DNA from: Rhizomys pruinosus
Lineage: Eukaryota > Chordata > Mammalia > Rodentia > Spalacidae
Length of the DNA: 64,000 nt
Assembly: GCA_009823505.1 (NCBI GenBank)
Contig: VZQC01005922.1
Coordinates: 605,291 to 669,290, forward strand
Direction: 5' to 3'
The translations under genes were made by a program, and so were the position numbers. The notes beneath the pieces were generated by a model, which was not told where the DNA came from, searched no databases, and saw only the letters and a program-made list of their open reading frames with translations. Below are positions 30,812 to 40,995 of the stretch, piece by piece. How positions within the stretch are numbered: the first letter of the stretch is position 1; every line of letters begins with the position of its first letter.

Positions 30812-31190
30812 CTATCTCGTTTCCTGTCACTGTGATAAAATTCCTGACAAAAGCAACATAAGTGAGAGAGGGTTTATTTGGCTCATGGATGCAGATTACG
30901 ATCCATCACTGAAGGGAAGGCGAGTGGCCGGAGCTTGAAGCAGCTGGCCACGTTACATGCACAGTCAAGAGCAGAGAGCAATGCACTGATGCTGCCTGCT
31001 GGAGCTCAGCTTATATTCTCCATTTTTATACAGTCCAAGATACCCAGCCCAGAGAAATGGTGCCATTCACAGCCAGCAGGTCTTCCCACACCAATGAATG
31101 TAATTAAGATAAGCCTTTAGAGACACACTCACAGGCCCGTCTCCCAGGTGGTTCCAGATCGTGTTCAGGTAGCAGTTAACACTGACCTCC
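30812..31190 (-). mobile_element. MaLR-type LTR
   Basis: Reverse LTR: tttcctgtcactgtgataaa, gagagagggtttatttggct, cagcttatattctccatttt, taattaagataagcctttag, cccgtctcccaggtggttcc. Confidence 0.8.
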
Positions 31191-33094
31191 TTTCCCACTG
31201 GACAGTGTCCATGGCACATGGGGAGGGACACCATTGTTTAATCACCATCAGTCAGTGACCCAAACTTGTCCACTCCAGCAGCATCAGCAGAGACATGCTA
31301 TTTACAGGACTTGGCCAATGACAACCATGATCTCAGCCTGCTGATGGCCCCTTTCTCCACAGAACACTTAATGCAGCATTAAGCACTGTTCAGAGGCAGA
31401 TAAAAATAGCTTTGGATCAAAGTAGTTTCCTTCTGTCTCTGAGGGCAGATCAGTGGGCTGGGCACATGTGGGCAAATTCATTTTTTGTTCTTGGCAGGAG
31501 CTCCACGCTCTCCCCAACCCCCCCCCCACCCCCAGCACACAGAAGCCTGTCAATGTTGATATCTGAGGCTGAGATCATAGGCTGCAGGCCCCACTACAGC
31601 TTCTGTGGACCCACTTAAAGCCTGCAAAGTCTGTGCTAGCATTTTGCAGACAGGCGGCCAAGCTCGGCAGTCGGCGGCAGAGAAGTGCACCACTCTGGAC
31701 AGACACAGGTAGCGACCTCCGTTTTCAGCCCTGTGGCCTGCAACTCCATACCACCATTCTCATTTTGTAGGCTGGAAAATAAAGTCTGGGGGAGGTCACT
31801 CATCTCACTAAGAACCAGTGCGTAACTAAGTCTAGATACCCTGCAAGCTTCATCTTTCCCCAGAAACCTGAGAAAGGTCTTTTAGGACTGCAAATGTCAC
31901 ATCAAATAGCCTTAGTCTGATTCCTGACTCCACCATTTACAAGGATGCAAGTGAATTAATTATCTTTTGATTTCTACCCACAGGCATGGGTGTGAGGGAA
32001 GACTGGGACTGAAGTCCCTGGGAATAGATGACCCCACCACCACCTCGAGGTCACCTCCTGGCTCCTGTACCCATTCCAGCCAAGCTGGCGCAACTAGAAG
32101 TGCCGAGCCCTGGACGCTGGTTGTAACCTGACACTGCTACCCACCTCCCAGTGACTTTGAAGGTCAGCTAAGCTGTGTATGCACAAGGAACGATGATAGG
32201 GCAGAGGGCACCGGTTTTGACTGCCACCCCTACAGCCATGCACGGCTTCCCTCCATGCCCACCACATCTGCCTTACGCAAGCTGTCACACTGGAGGCTTT
32301 CTGTGTAGCTAAGTGTATGCTGGCACCCCCCTCCCCAAGAGGGCTTGCCCTTGCCCAGACAGTGCAGACCCTGGGCAGTACGCTGAACTAAGTACTCACC
32401 TATCAGGATCTCACCTCAAAGACCCAGAAGACAGTGAGTGCCCTTTAGATGTGGGGAATGTAAATGTCCTTAAGGATTGCTGAGGCCCAAGTTGCCTTGA
32501 GCCATCCTCCTGAGTACCGAGAGAGGCATGAAGAGAGAGGAAGAGGAGGATGCAGCAGACAGCAGCAGGAGGAGCAGAGCAGGAACTCTAGCTTATGAGC
32601 TAGTCCATTCTAGATGTTCAAAGTTGGAGTGCAGATCAGCATCTGGCAGTGTGGTGTGGCTCCATCCTGGCTTGCAGATGCCTGTCTTCTCTGTGTGTCC
32701 TCACACAGAGGAAATGAAGCTCTTGGGTGTCACCTCCTAACAGTGTGACCAGAACACTGAAGTCAATGAGATGCCGTCACCACAAAGGCCAGTGAGCAAA
32801 GACAAGAACTGAATCTTTACCAGAGCTCTGCAATCTGAAAAAGCAGCAGATGAATCATTAAAAAAACAAACAAACAAAAAAAAAAAAAACTCCTCAGGCC
32901 TCACCACCAGCCAGCAGATGTCATGGAGGGACAGGGATGAAGCAGGTGATCATTGCATAGCTCAGGCTTGCCCCTCTGGGCAGGTGGTGTGATAGTGTTT
33001 GCTCTCAACAAAATGTGGAGTCAGTCAGGAAGGAAGTCTCAGCGAGGGAGTGTCCAGATTAGGCTGCTCTCCAGGCATTTCTGTAGGAGATTAT
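31191..33094. other. Unassigned 1.9 kb, low in rodent SINEs
   Basis: The longest stretch free of B1/B2/LTR insertions in the window. It holds only a possible MIR (31742-31850) and an A-rich run (32859-32889). Frames up to 70 codons. SINE-poor sequence can reflect constraint or chance; I see no exon. Confidence 0.45.
31742..31850 (+). mobile_element. Possible MIR (ancient tRNA-derived SINE)
   Basis: ccattctcattttgtaggct, ggaaaataaagtctggggga, ggtcactcatctcactaaga parallel the MIR core (cattttacagatgaggaaac ... ggtcacacagctag). Divergence is high, as expected for its age. Confidence 0.45.
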
Positions 33095-33104
33095 CTGTAA
33101 AAAT

Positions 33105-33345
33105 TTTATTACATGTCTGTGTGTTTATGTGAGTGTATAAGTGTGTATGTGTGTCTGTGAACATGCATGTAAGCATATGTGGGTGTGAATGTGTATGTGA
33201 GTATGCGTGAGTGAATATATGAGTGTGTATGTAAAAGCGTGTGTATGTGTATGAATGTAGGAATGACTGTGTGTATGTGTGTTATATATATGAATGTGAG
33301 TATAAGTGTGTGTGACAGTGTGTGTATGTGTAAGAGTGCCATAGT
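33105..33345 (+). repeat. Degenerate (TG)n-rich tract
   Basis: 240 bp of TGTG/TGTATG/TGAGTG words, for example gtgtgtatgtgtgtctgtga. Probably the decayed tail of the SINE that follows. Confidence 0.85.
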
Positions 33346-33470
33346 ATGTACACTTAGGGGTCAGAGGACAACTTGCAGGAGTCAGTTCTCTTCTTCTACC
33401 TGTGGATCCAGGAGATCAGATTTAGATCTTTGGGCTTGTCAGCTAGCAGCTTCCCCTACGGTCCTGTACG
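33346..33470 (-). mobile_element. B3/B4-class SINE fragment
   Basis: taggggtcagaggacaactt, aggagtcagttctcttcttc, gggcttgtcagctagcagct match the reverse of the rodent SINE that ends in a TG run. Confidence 0.65.
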
Positions 33471-33594
33471 TTTTTTATGAGGTATACCTTAATCACATTC
33501 CTAGGGATGGGAAAACCTGCCCACGGTGAATGGCGTCATCCTCCAGGTAGGGGATCCTGGATGGAGAGGAGTAGCATGCAGGCACTCATAGCTC

Positions 33595-33760
33595 TCTATC
33601 CAACTGCAGATGCAATGCCACCATCTCCCCTGAAGCTCCTGTCACTGTGACTCCCCTAATATTATAAAGTGTGATCTGGATCTGTGAGCTCCCTAAGTTG
33701 CTTTTCCCAGGGTATTTATCACAGCAGCAGCAAAGGACAAACAGGTAGCCAGCCACTTTT
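33595..33760 (+). mobile_element. MaLR-type LTR fragment (3' part)
   Basis: gtgactcccctaatattata, gagctccctaagttgctttt and cagggtatttatcacagcag resemble the direct-strand LTR 3' end (compare 9340-9400). Confidence 0.5.
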
Positions 33761-33991
33761 CTAGGACGATAATGCCTGTGTGTCTCTTGTCGTCCCTTGC
33801 ACCCTCCCCACATTCTCTGGATGCCTGGGCTCAGGCTCTCCTTGAAACACTGAGCCTAGTCAGTGTTTACTGGTATCAACCCTGTACCAGCTCCAGGGGG
33901 TAACCAGTGTTAAGCTACTGATAGCATGTATGTATAGATTCTTCAATGCGGAGCACAAATGAGTATAATACAGAATATAAAAGTGTCCTTG

Positions 33992-34145
33992 CCAGGCGTG
34001 GTAGTGCACACCTTTAATTCCAGCAACCGGGAGGCAGAGGCAGGTGTGAATCTCTGAGTTCAAGGCCACCCTGGTCTACATAGTGAGTTCCAGGCCAGCT
34101 GGAACTATAGGGAGACCCTGTCTCAAAAAGACCAAAAATTAAAAA
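33992..34145 (+). mobile_element. B1 SINE
   Basis: gccaggcgtggtagtgcaca, cctttaattccagcaaccgg, agggagaccctgtctcaaaa, then agacc: the 3' end typical of this genome's B1. Confidence 0.93.
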
Positions 34146-34148
34146 GAA

Positions 34149-34500
34149 CATGTCCTTATCTGGTTCCCTTATCTGGTTCGCTATTGTAAGGACACTAATC
34201 CCACCCTGGGACCTCACAGCCTCACCTAACCCTCATCACCTCCCAATGGCCCCACCTCCTTTGACATATGAATTTGGGGGTACTCAATTTAGTCTGGAAT
34301 AAGGGGGCTTAGTGCTAAGGTGTGCTCCTAGATATACGTTATGCACCTGGGGTTTCGTTTTGGTTTGTTTGTTTTGTTCCAAGCCCTAGACTCTCAGCAC
34401 TGACTTATGATAAACCTTCTTAGGCATCCCAAGTGGGTCTCTTCTCAGACCTTGAACATCCCTTCCCAAAGCAGCACCCTATGTCTTCCCGATGACCACA
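34149..34500. other. Unassigned sequence
   Basis: Nothing recognised. ggggtactcaatttagtctg near 34277 could be LTR debris. Confidence 0.35.
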
Positions 34501-34501
34501 A

Positions 34502-34876
34502 TCTACCCACTGTCCACAGGTGTATTAGTCACTTTTCTGTTGCTGTGATAAAACAAACATGAGCAAGGGAACTTATAAAAGGAAGAGTTTATTTTAGCTT
34601 ACAATTGACAGTTCCAGGGAATTACAGTCCATTGTGGTGGGAGGCATGGTGGCTGGAGCTGGAGCAGCATGCAGAGGATCACATCTTGCAATGAGCACAG
34701 GAAGCAGAGAGAGAGACTGGAGACTGAAAGGCTTGTTAAACTCACTAAGCCTGCCTCCAATGACGTACTTCCTCCAGCATGGTCACACCTTCTAAGACCT
34801 CCAAAAACAGTGCCACCAACTGGAGGCACTGAATACTTAAAGCCTATGGGGGACACTCATTCAAACCACCACAACA
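34502..34876 (-). mobile_element. MaLR-type solo LTR, full length
   Basis: Reverse LTR from gtattagtcacttttctgtt through aggaagagtttattttagct, gaggatcacatcttgcaatg, cgtacttcctccagcatggt to ctcattcaaaccaccacaac. Confidence 0.9.
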
Positions 34877-34879
34877 GGT

Positions 34880-34962
34880 TTTTTTTCCTTCCTTCCTTCC
34901 TTCCTTCCTTCCTTCCTTCCTTCCTTTCCTCCCTCCCTCCCCTCCGTTCCTTCCTTCCTTTC
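34880..34962 (+). repeat. (TTCC)n microsatellite with CCTCC variants
   Basis: Homopyrimidine run of TTCC units, then cctccctccc, directly after the LTR. Confidence 0.95.
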
Positions 34963-34970
34963 TATAACTT

Positions 34971-35192
34971 TTAAAAATATTTTATTCTTTTTATTTTATG
35001 TGTATGAGTATATTGCCTTCACATGAGTGCACCCATGTCATGTAATGCCCCTGGAGGTCAGAAGAGGGCATCAGATCCCCTGGAACTAGAGTTAATGATA
35101 ACTGTTCGCTGCCATGTGGGTGCTGGGAATCAAACCCTGGTCCTCTGCAAGAGCAGCCAGTGCTCTTAACTGCTGAGCCATCTCTCCAGCCC
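34971..35192 (-). mobile_element. B2 SINE
   Basis: Reverse B2: ttattttatgtgtatgagta, aggtcagaagagggcatcag, gagccatctctccagcccc. TSD-like tctataactt / tctataactc on the two sides. Diverged B-box. Confidence 0.92.
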
Positions 35193-35194
35193 CT

Positions 35195-35529
35195 CTATAA
35201 CTCTTTGTACTATGTTCAACACAGCATAACTGTACAAATTTATAAAATACAGTGTGATGTTCCAATCCATGTTTATACAATGTGTAATGATCAAATCACT
35301 AATTAGCACATTCATCACTTCAGACCATCACTTCTTGGAGTCAGGGGTTTGGCATTCTCTATTATTCTAGCTAATCTAACAGGCACAGAGCTTGATTGTT
35401 AACTCTTGTCACTGGTGCTCTGTACAACACTCGTCTTTGTCTCTCCATATTGACTGACCAACCTCAGTCTTCCCTTCTCATTCTCCTCCCTGATGTCTCA
35501 TGACCATTATTCTAGAGTCAACTTCCATG
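35195..35529. other. Unassigned sequence
   Basis: Nothing recognised; moderately AT-rich. Confidence 0.35.
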
Positions 35530-35544
35530 AAGTTAACTGTTTTT

Positions 35545-35782
35545 TTTTAATTTTATTTATTTAATTTATGTGTATAAATGTACTGTCTGCATGCAGGTCT
35601 GTGCACCTGTGTCGTGCAATGCCTCAGAGGTCAGAAGAGGGTGTCGATTCCCCTGGAACTGGAGTTCTCCTGGAATTGGAGTTACAGATGTTCTCAGCCA
35701 CCATGTGGGTGCTGGGGATTGAACCCAGGTCCTCTGCAAGAGTGGTTGGTGCTCTTAACCGCTAGGCCATCTCTCCAGCCCA
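35545..35782 (-). mobile_element. B2 SINE, long subfamily with 17-bp duplication
   Basis: Reverse B2, perfect TSD aagttaactgttttt at 35530-35544 and 35783-35797. Shows ggaactggagttct/ggaattggagttac. Confidence 0.95.
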
Positions 35783-35798
35783 AAGTTAACTGTTTTTA

Positions 35799-35920
<122 letters not shown>

Positions 35921-35925
35921 TGATG

Positions 35926-36066
35926 TCTTTTTGAGACAGGGTTTCCCTGTAGCCACAGCTGGTCTGGAACTCACTATGTAGACCAGGCTGGCCTCATTCT
36001 CACAGAGATCTGCCTGCCTCTACTTCCCAAGTGCTGGGATTAAAGGCACGTAACACCATTCCCAGA
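35926..36066 (-). mobile_element. B1 SINE
   Basis: Reverse B1: tctttttgagacagggtttc, gaccaggctggcctcattct, gtgctgggattaaaggcacg. Follows the TG repeat directly. Confidence 0.93.
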
Positions 36067-36069
36067 CTG

Positions 36070-36215
36070 TTTTCTATTTTTGTGTGCGTGTACACATATG
36101 TGCAAGCCATGTGTTGTCTGTGTGTGCATGTGCACATGTGTGTGCAGGCCAGAGGACAAGCTTGGTGTTACAGCTCAGGAGCCGCTGCCTTGTTGTACGT
36201 TTTGAGACAGGGCTG
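36070..36215 (-). mobile_element. B4/RSINE1-type SINE, 3' part of a split copy
   Basis: TG-rich start, then gtgcaggccagaggacaagc and cgttttgagacagggctgtg. The element stops where an LTR fragment begins and resumes at 36346. Confidence 0.65.
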
Positions 36216-36217
36216 TG

Positions 36218-36345
36218 CTCTGGTTTGCTTCTGTGTTGCTGTGATAAACAGTATAACCAAAAGCAACCTGGGAAAGGAAAGGGTTTATTTGGCTTACAGG
36301 TCAAAGTTACAACCAACATTAGCTATCCCAGCCTGGAACTCACCC
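36218..36345 (-). mobile_element. MaLR-type LTR fragment inserted in a SINE
   Basis: ctggtttgcttctgtgttgc, tgtgataaacagtataacca, ggaaagggtttatttggctt: the reverse 3' end of the LTR only. Confidence 0.75.
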
Positions 36346-36405
36346 AGTAAGGTAGGCTGACTGGCCAGAGAACCCCAGGGATCCATTTGTCTCTGTGGGA
36401 TAATT
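36346..36405 (-). mobile_element. B4/RSINE1-type SINE, middle part of a split copy
   Basis: gtaaggtaggctgactggcc, agagaaccccagggatccat: the expected continuation of the 36070 fragment. Confidence 0.6.
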
Positions 36406-36790
36406 TATACTTTCTTACCAACTGACTGTTCCTGGACATTAAATCCTTCCAGTGAGACCGGAGCTACTGAGAGGTGGACCCCTCCCAACTAGCCAGCCCA
36501 CGCAGGGGCTAAGGACTCAAAAGCCAGGAGCATTTGAGCACTGGGCTCTCAGATCCCACCTCCACCATGTTGTGCAAGACTGCTGGGAGTCACAGCTGGA
36601 GATGGACATAACAGGAGCCCCCATGGCCTGGTAAGTGAAGGTTCCCCCATTTGCTCTGTAGGAAAACCCCCATTAAACTCCCCTTAAACAGAAGTTTTTA
36701 GAGCCTCTGTTCTTTGGTCCACCTTTGTGGCACCAAAATGGCCACTGGAGTTTGCTTTTGAGCAAACACCCGCACCGCTCTCTCAGGAAA
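36406..36790. other. Unassigned 385-bp insertion inside a SINE, possibly LTR-like
   Basis: Separates the middle and 5' parts of one composite SINE. It contains ccccattaaactccccttaa (ATTAAA) and tttgtggcaccaaaatggcc, which could be an LTR end with a primer-binding-like site, but no family was recognised. Confidence 0.3.
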
Positions 36791-36794
36791 AACT

Positions 36795-36945
36795 TTGCTG
36801 CAACAGTCTCCATCTCCCCAGCCCTGGGATTGCAAGCATGTGCCACTATAACTGGACATTTTTTATGTGGGTTCTGAGGATCAAACTCCAGTCCACATGC
36901 TTATACAGCAAGCACCTTACCTACTGAGCCATCTACCCAGCCCAA
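36795..36945 (-). mobile_element. B4/RSINE1-type SINE, 5' part of a split copy
   Basis: agccctgggattgcaagcat, gtgccactataactggacat, gtgggttctgaggatcaaac, ctactgagccatctacccag: B1-like end and tRNA-like head in reverse. Confidence 0.65.
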
Positions 36946-37735
36946 GGTCGACTTTTTCAGATTGTACACATGAGTGACACAGGACTTCAGTGGCACGGCT
37001 TAGAATCTGTCTTCCTACAGCTGGACCTGCTCTTTCTGAGGGACACTTGGTCTAGGTCCCTGCAAGGTGGTAATATGACGGACTACAGAGAACAGCCCAG
37101 GCTGGGGGACCCTGACACAGAAACCACAACTGTCTATAGAGGCAGCACTCCGCCCCTCGCTAGGCAGCTACAGCACCTCTCAGGAGACTGCCCCGGAAGG
37201 ACAAGCCAGGCTGCTGGGCACTGAGCTGTAGCATCACAATGCCTCTACTTACTAAAGCAAATAATACCCCCAAGACCCTAGACAAAAGCCCATGCTCATT
37301 TTAGTATGCAAATAACTCGCATTTGCTCTATGTGCATTAATTCTGCCTTGTTTGAATGATTTATTGTCTTAGAAAGCCATAGCACCAGGGAAGATGGGAT
37401 CTAGCTAACAAGGGGATGTAGCAAGGACTCACAAAGGACCAGACTACGAGTGATTGCTTGGATTAAGGAATTACCTGAAGGGTTTAAAGTAGCAAGAGAT
37501 AGAATCAGGGAGAATGCTTGCCCTGAATATCACTGGGGGGTTGACAGGTGCTTGGCTGATGCTCTTGTGCGGGCTACACACAGCATGGAACACTGGACAG
37601 CTCTTCAGTGGAGAGTGTCTGCTGCCACCCCGAGTGACCAAGGAGTGAGTTCCTGCCATGGCAGGGTGTCTCAAAAGCCACCAAGCCCTTGTCTGGCCAA
37701 TAGATATATGTTAAGGAAATAAGTCAAAAGTGTTA
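36946..37735. other. Unassigned sequence
   Basis: No repeat recognised. A 90-codon plus frame (37450-37722) and an 84-codon one (36970-37224) lack domains. Confidence 0.4.
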
Positions 37736-37736
37736 G

Positions 37737-38023
37737 GAGGGTGGAGAGAGCACTCAGTTGATAAAGGGCTTGCCTCACAAGCATAAGGACTTGAGCTCCA
37801 TCCTCAGAACCTACACAGAAAAGCCAGGCATTGTGGTGCATGCTTCCAATCCAGACACTACTGAGCAGGCACAGGGGAATCTCTGGGGTTCACTGGCCAG
37901 CCCGGCCAAATCACTGAGCTCTAGGTTCAGTGAGAGACCCTGTGTCAAACAATAAGGTGAAGGGCCATCGAAATGGCTCAGAGGGGAAAGATGCTTACTA
38001 CTCAGCCTGGCCTCCTGAGTTTC
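37737..38023 (+). mobile_element. B4/RSINE1-type SINE plus truncated SINE head
   Basis: gtggagagagcactcagttg, cataaggacttgagctccat, ctctggggttcactggccag, cagtgagagaccctgtgtca; then ccatcgaaatggctcagagg begins a second SINE head (about 37965) that runs into CA. Confidence 0.8.

Positions 38024-38066
<43 letters not shown>
38024..38066 (+). repeat. (CA)n microsatellite
   Basis: About 20 CA units, then cactcacacgcacgcac. Confidence 0.97.
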
Positions 38067-38070
<4 letters not shown>

Positions 38071-38080
38071 GCACGCACCA

Positions 38081-38424
38081 AGAAAAGTATTATGAGTTAC
38101 AGCAGGGAAGGCCAGGCTGTGCTACCAACCCAGTGATGCCATTTACATGGGCCACCAAGAAGAACTTGCATGCAGCAGCCCCAGGCGGCTTCTGACTACA
38201 GATGGCAGGAAACAGCTGACAGGTGGGGCCAGGACTGACCCCTACCCCAACCAAATTAGCCCTTCTCAAATGGCCTCCCTCACAGAGAGAGCAAAGCTGT
38301 GTCTGGGTCTGGCTCCTGGCTTTACCTCACAACCAACCTCAATGTATGCTCAGGGCACCCGGTCAAGAAGAACAAGAACAAAGCAGGACACCTCTGGGCA
38401 GCCCCTGGAATAAGGGCTTTAGAT
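38081..38424. other. Unassigned sequence
   Basis: Nothing recognised; frames of 67 and 88 codons overlap here without domains. Confidence 0.35.
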
Positions 38425-38560
38425 AACCTTCATCTTTAATCATTACCACCAACCCTGGAAGCCAAGTTGGAATAGCACCCTCTCTCCTGATGAGAAGTCT
38501 AAGTGAGGCAAGTTTCAGATGGTCCAGGCTAGACCGTGAAGACATGCAGCTGGATGATGT
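38425..38560 (+). mobile_element. Possible MIR
   Basis: cattaccaccaaccctggaa, ctcctgatgagaagtctaag, tgaggcaagtttcagatggt follow the MIR core order (caacaaccctatgaggtagg ... gatgaggaaactgaggc). Confidence 0.45.
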
Positions 38561-38775
38561 GAGGAAGGGAGGAGCTGCCAGCCCCTACCTGGGTACGGGA
38601 CAGTGAGCTGCAGAGCAGCATCTTCAGACGTCCTGGGATTGCAGTGCCTGCTGGATACACGACTGGGAGCATCCTAGAGGTGCTGGACATGACTCGGTGG
38701 GATGACGGAGTGAGGAATGTCCGTAAAGTTGCAGGTGGTAATTACATCTTTTTACACCCCTGAATATCTGGGACA

Positions 38776-38878
38776 GGGCTGAGGGTATAACTGAGTGGGA
38801 AAGTGTTTATTTAGCATGCCCTCAGGTCCCAAGTTCCATTCCCAGCACAAAAAGGAAGGGGAGAGAGGGGAGAGAAGA
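38776..38878 (+). mobile_element. ID-like SINE (or B4 head)
   Basis: gggctgagggtataactgag, tttatttagcatgccctcag, gttccattcccagcacaaaa with an A/G tail. Confidence 0.75.
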
Positions 38879-38880
38879 AA

Positions 38881-39153
38881 AAGGGCTGCAGAGATGATTC
38901 AGGAGGTAAGGTTCTTCCCACACAAGCATGAAGACCTGAGTTCAAATCCTCCAACTCAGGTAAACCACATGCAGTAGCACACATCTGTAATCCCAATGCT
39001 TCTATAGCTAGATGGGAGGTAGAGACAGGAGGATCCATAGAAGGGTGTGAGCAATCAGCTAGATGTGCACATGGTGGGAAGCAGAGACACTGATGCAAAC
39101 AAGCTGGGAAGTGAGGACCAACACCCATGGTTGTCTCTGACCTCTACATGTGC

Positions 39154-39155
<2 letters not shown>
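38881..39155 (+). mobile_element. B4/RSINE1-type SINE
   Basis: agggctgcagagatgattca, gaagacctgagttcaaatcc, cacacatctgtaatcccaat, gacaggaggatccatagaag, tgtctctgacctctacatgt. Ends in the CA repeat at 39156. Confidence 0.82.

Positions 39156-39196
<41 letters not shown>
39156..39196 (+). repeat. (CA)n microsatellite, left of the ERVK-like LTR
   Basis: About 20 CA units. A second CA run starts just past the LTR, so the LTR may have landed inside one CA tract. Confidence 0.97.
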
Positions 39197-39199
<3 letters not shown>

Positions 39200-39209
39200 G
39201 GAGAGCGGG

Positions 39210-39578
39210 TGTGGCGACAGTCCCAAGAAGCGCCCGGGACTTTAGCCAAGTCTTATGACTAACACCTGAGTCTTATGACTCACACCTGAGTCTTATGACT
39301 CACACCTGATTCCCTCCTACCTCAAAGTAAAGCCACGCTTACCGTTTGAGCTGCGCAGGTGCACCCTGTATACAAGATCAGGCCAGATGATACCAATAGA
39401 CTGAGGCCACGCAACCTGGGCTGGGAAGGTGGATAAATAGAGGGACTTTCTGGTCTTGGGGGGAGGAAGAACAAGAAGAAGAAAAAAGGAAGTAAAAATA
39501 CTGTAAAAGGCCTGAATAAACCGCATTGAGAAGAACGAGCTAGAGGTGCTTTATTTCTGCTGGTCAGAATTAAAGGCA
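39210..39578 (+). mobile_element. Solo LTR of an ERVK (class II, IAP-related) element
   Basis: Begins tgtggcgacagtcccaagaa / gcgcccgggacttta and ends near gtcagaattaaaggca, a TG...CA unit of about 369 bp. Inside are a triplicated 20-bp motif (U3 enhancer position), a TATA-like ggataaatagaggg at 39430-39443, a purine-rich stretch, and ctgaataaaccgcattgaga carrying AATAAA in the R region, typical of rodent class II LTRs. No internal sequence adjoins, so it is solo. Confidence 0.7.
39250..39309 (+). promoter_or_regulatory. Three 20-bp direct repeats with AP-1 motifs in the LTR U3
   Basis: The unit gtcttatgactcacacctga is repeated exactly three times at 20-bp spacing. Copies 2 and 3 contain TGACTCA (AP-1/TRE consensus) and CACCTG (E-box); copy 1 reads tgactaac. 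Repeated enhancers of this type are known in retroviral U3 regions; activity here is inferred. Confidence 0.7.

Positions 39579-39579
<1 letters not shown>

Positions 39580-39633
<54 letters not shown>
39580..39633 (+). repeat. (CA)n microsatellite, right of the ERVK-like LTR
   Basis: About 26 CA units, then CGCG and cgcacgcactg. Confidence 0.97.
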
Positions 39634-39634
<1 letters not shown>

Positions 39635-39655
39635 GCGCACGCACTGACACACATA

Positions 39656-39728
39656 AATTGGGAGGATGGGAGGATGGGAGGATGGGAGGAAGGGAGGGAG
39701 GGAGGGAGGGAGGGAGGGAGGGAGGGAG
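39656..39728 (+). repeat. (GGAT/GGGA)n G-rich microsatellite
   Basis: gggaggatgggaggatggga passing into GGGA units. Many GGG runs a few bases apart on the plus strand fit the pattern for a G-quadruplex. Confidence 0.95.
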
Positions 39729-40121
39729 GTTGGTTGCATTATAGCAGGTCTGCCCCCCAGGAGTGGTATGTGCCATCCCAAAGAGACTAGGGCATTTCCA
39801 AGGAGGGGATAAGAAACCAGCCAAAGCTGTTTGCAGTGATTATGAGGTTGACTGAGTCCATCCTGATAATCCTGTTTACACATCATCTCTCATTAAAGGA
39901 TATGTGCAAATTATAGATGCTGATCGGTCTGTCTTCCTAGTTTGCTTTGCTTTTGTGTGGAAACTTCGTCCTTTCTGGGGTGCCGCCATTACAAATAACA
40001 TGTGCTAGAAAAACAAATCTAGAAAATGGATTAGAGAGTAATTTCTTCCTTAGTGTCATCTCCCTAAGTTGACCTCTGCTTAAAGGAGATCCTTCCCAAG
40101 AATTTTTCTTTACATTCTTTG
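39729..40121. other. Unassigned sequence
   Basis: Nothing recognised in this stretch. Confidence 0.35.
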
Positions 40122-40263
40122 TGTCTTTTTGAGGCAGGGTCTCCTTGCAGCCCCAGCTGTCCTGGAATTCACTATGTAGACCAGGCTGGCCTTGAACTCA
40201 GAGATCCACCTACCTCTGCCTCCCGAGTGCTGGGATTAAAGGCATGCACCACCGCGCCTGACT
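40122..40263 (-). mobile_element. B1 SINE
   Basis: Reverse B1: tctttttgaggcagggtctc, gaccaggctggccttgaact, gtgctgggattaaaggcatg, caccaccgcgcctgactg. Confidence 0.95.
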
Positions 40264-40282
40264 GCATTTTTATTTTTTTTAA

Positions 40283-40748
40283 GCCAATTTTTTATTGAAG
40301 CTCTTACATTCCATACAAAATTACAAATCAAATCTAGACCCGTGCCCCCCTCCCTCCCACCTCATCAGAGCTCATGCATTCTACCAAACGTGTTTTTCAT
40401 CTTTTTCTCAGCCTCTCTCAAAATTCTGGATGCAGCTGGGCATGGTGGCACACGCCTTTAATCCTAGCACTTGGGAGGCAGAGGCAGGAGGATCTCTGAG
40501 TTCAAGACCAACCTGGTCTACAGGGAGTTCCAGGCCAACTGGGACTATAAGGAGACCCTGTCTCAAAAAAAAATTCTCTATGCAGAAGTTTACTGTTTTG
40601 AGCAGAAGTTCACTGTTTCAGTCCGTCCTTTGATGTAGTCTTTCTGTTGTTGTTGTTGTTGTTGCTGCTGCTGTTGTTGTTATTCCTTCCAATATGCATC
40701 ACTCCAAAATATGCACATATGCATGCCACATATATCATAGGTTTTGCA
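40283..40748. repeat. Unclassified interspersed repeat, copy 2 (partner at 28701-29003), with a B1 inside
   Basis: Same ordered blocks as 28701-29003, starting aagccaattttttattgaag and ending catgccacatatatcata, interrupted by the B1 at 40436-40569. The TTG tract (40642-40681) is interrupted by CTG here. Preceded by poly-T (40267-40280), as expected for a reverse 3' end with its A tail. Confidence 0.8.
40436..40569 (+). mobile_element. B1 SINE inserted in the unclassified repeat
   Basis: ctgggcatggtggcacacgc to ggagaccctgtctcaaaaa. TSD aaaattctNNatgcag at 40420-40435 and 40570-40585. The empty site is seen in the 28.7-kb copy (aaaattctcaatgcaaaag). Confidence 0.97.
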
Positions 40749-40751
40749 TTT

Positions 40752-40906
40752 TTGTTTTGTTTTGTTTTTGAGACAGGGTCTCCCTGTAGCTCCAGCTGTC
40801 CTGGAACTCACTCCGTAGACCAGGCTGGCCTTGAACTCACAAAGATCTGCCTGCCTCAGCCTCCCAAGTGCTAGGATTAAAGGCGTGCGCCACCACACCC
40901 AGCACA
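40752..40906 (-). mobile_element. B1 SINE
   Basis: Reverse B1 with a (TTTTG)n start, gagacagggtctccctgtag, gtgctaggattaaaggcgtg, cgccaccacacccagcac. CpGs kept at both ends. Confidence 0.95.
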
Positions 40907-40962
40907 TTTTTATTTTTATTTGTTGTATTAGAGACATTGTTCCGTGCACTGCTTATCCTTTC

Positions 40963-40964
<2 letters not shown>

Positions 40965-40995
<31 letters not shown>

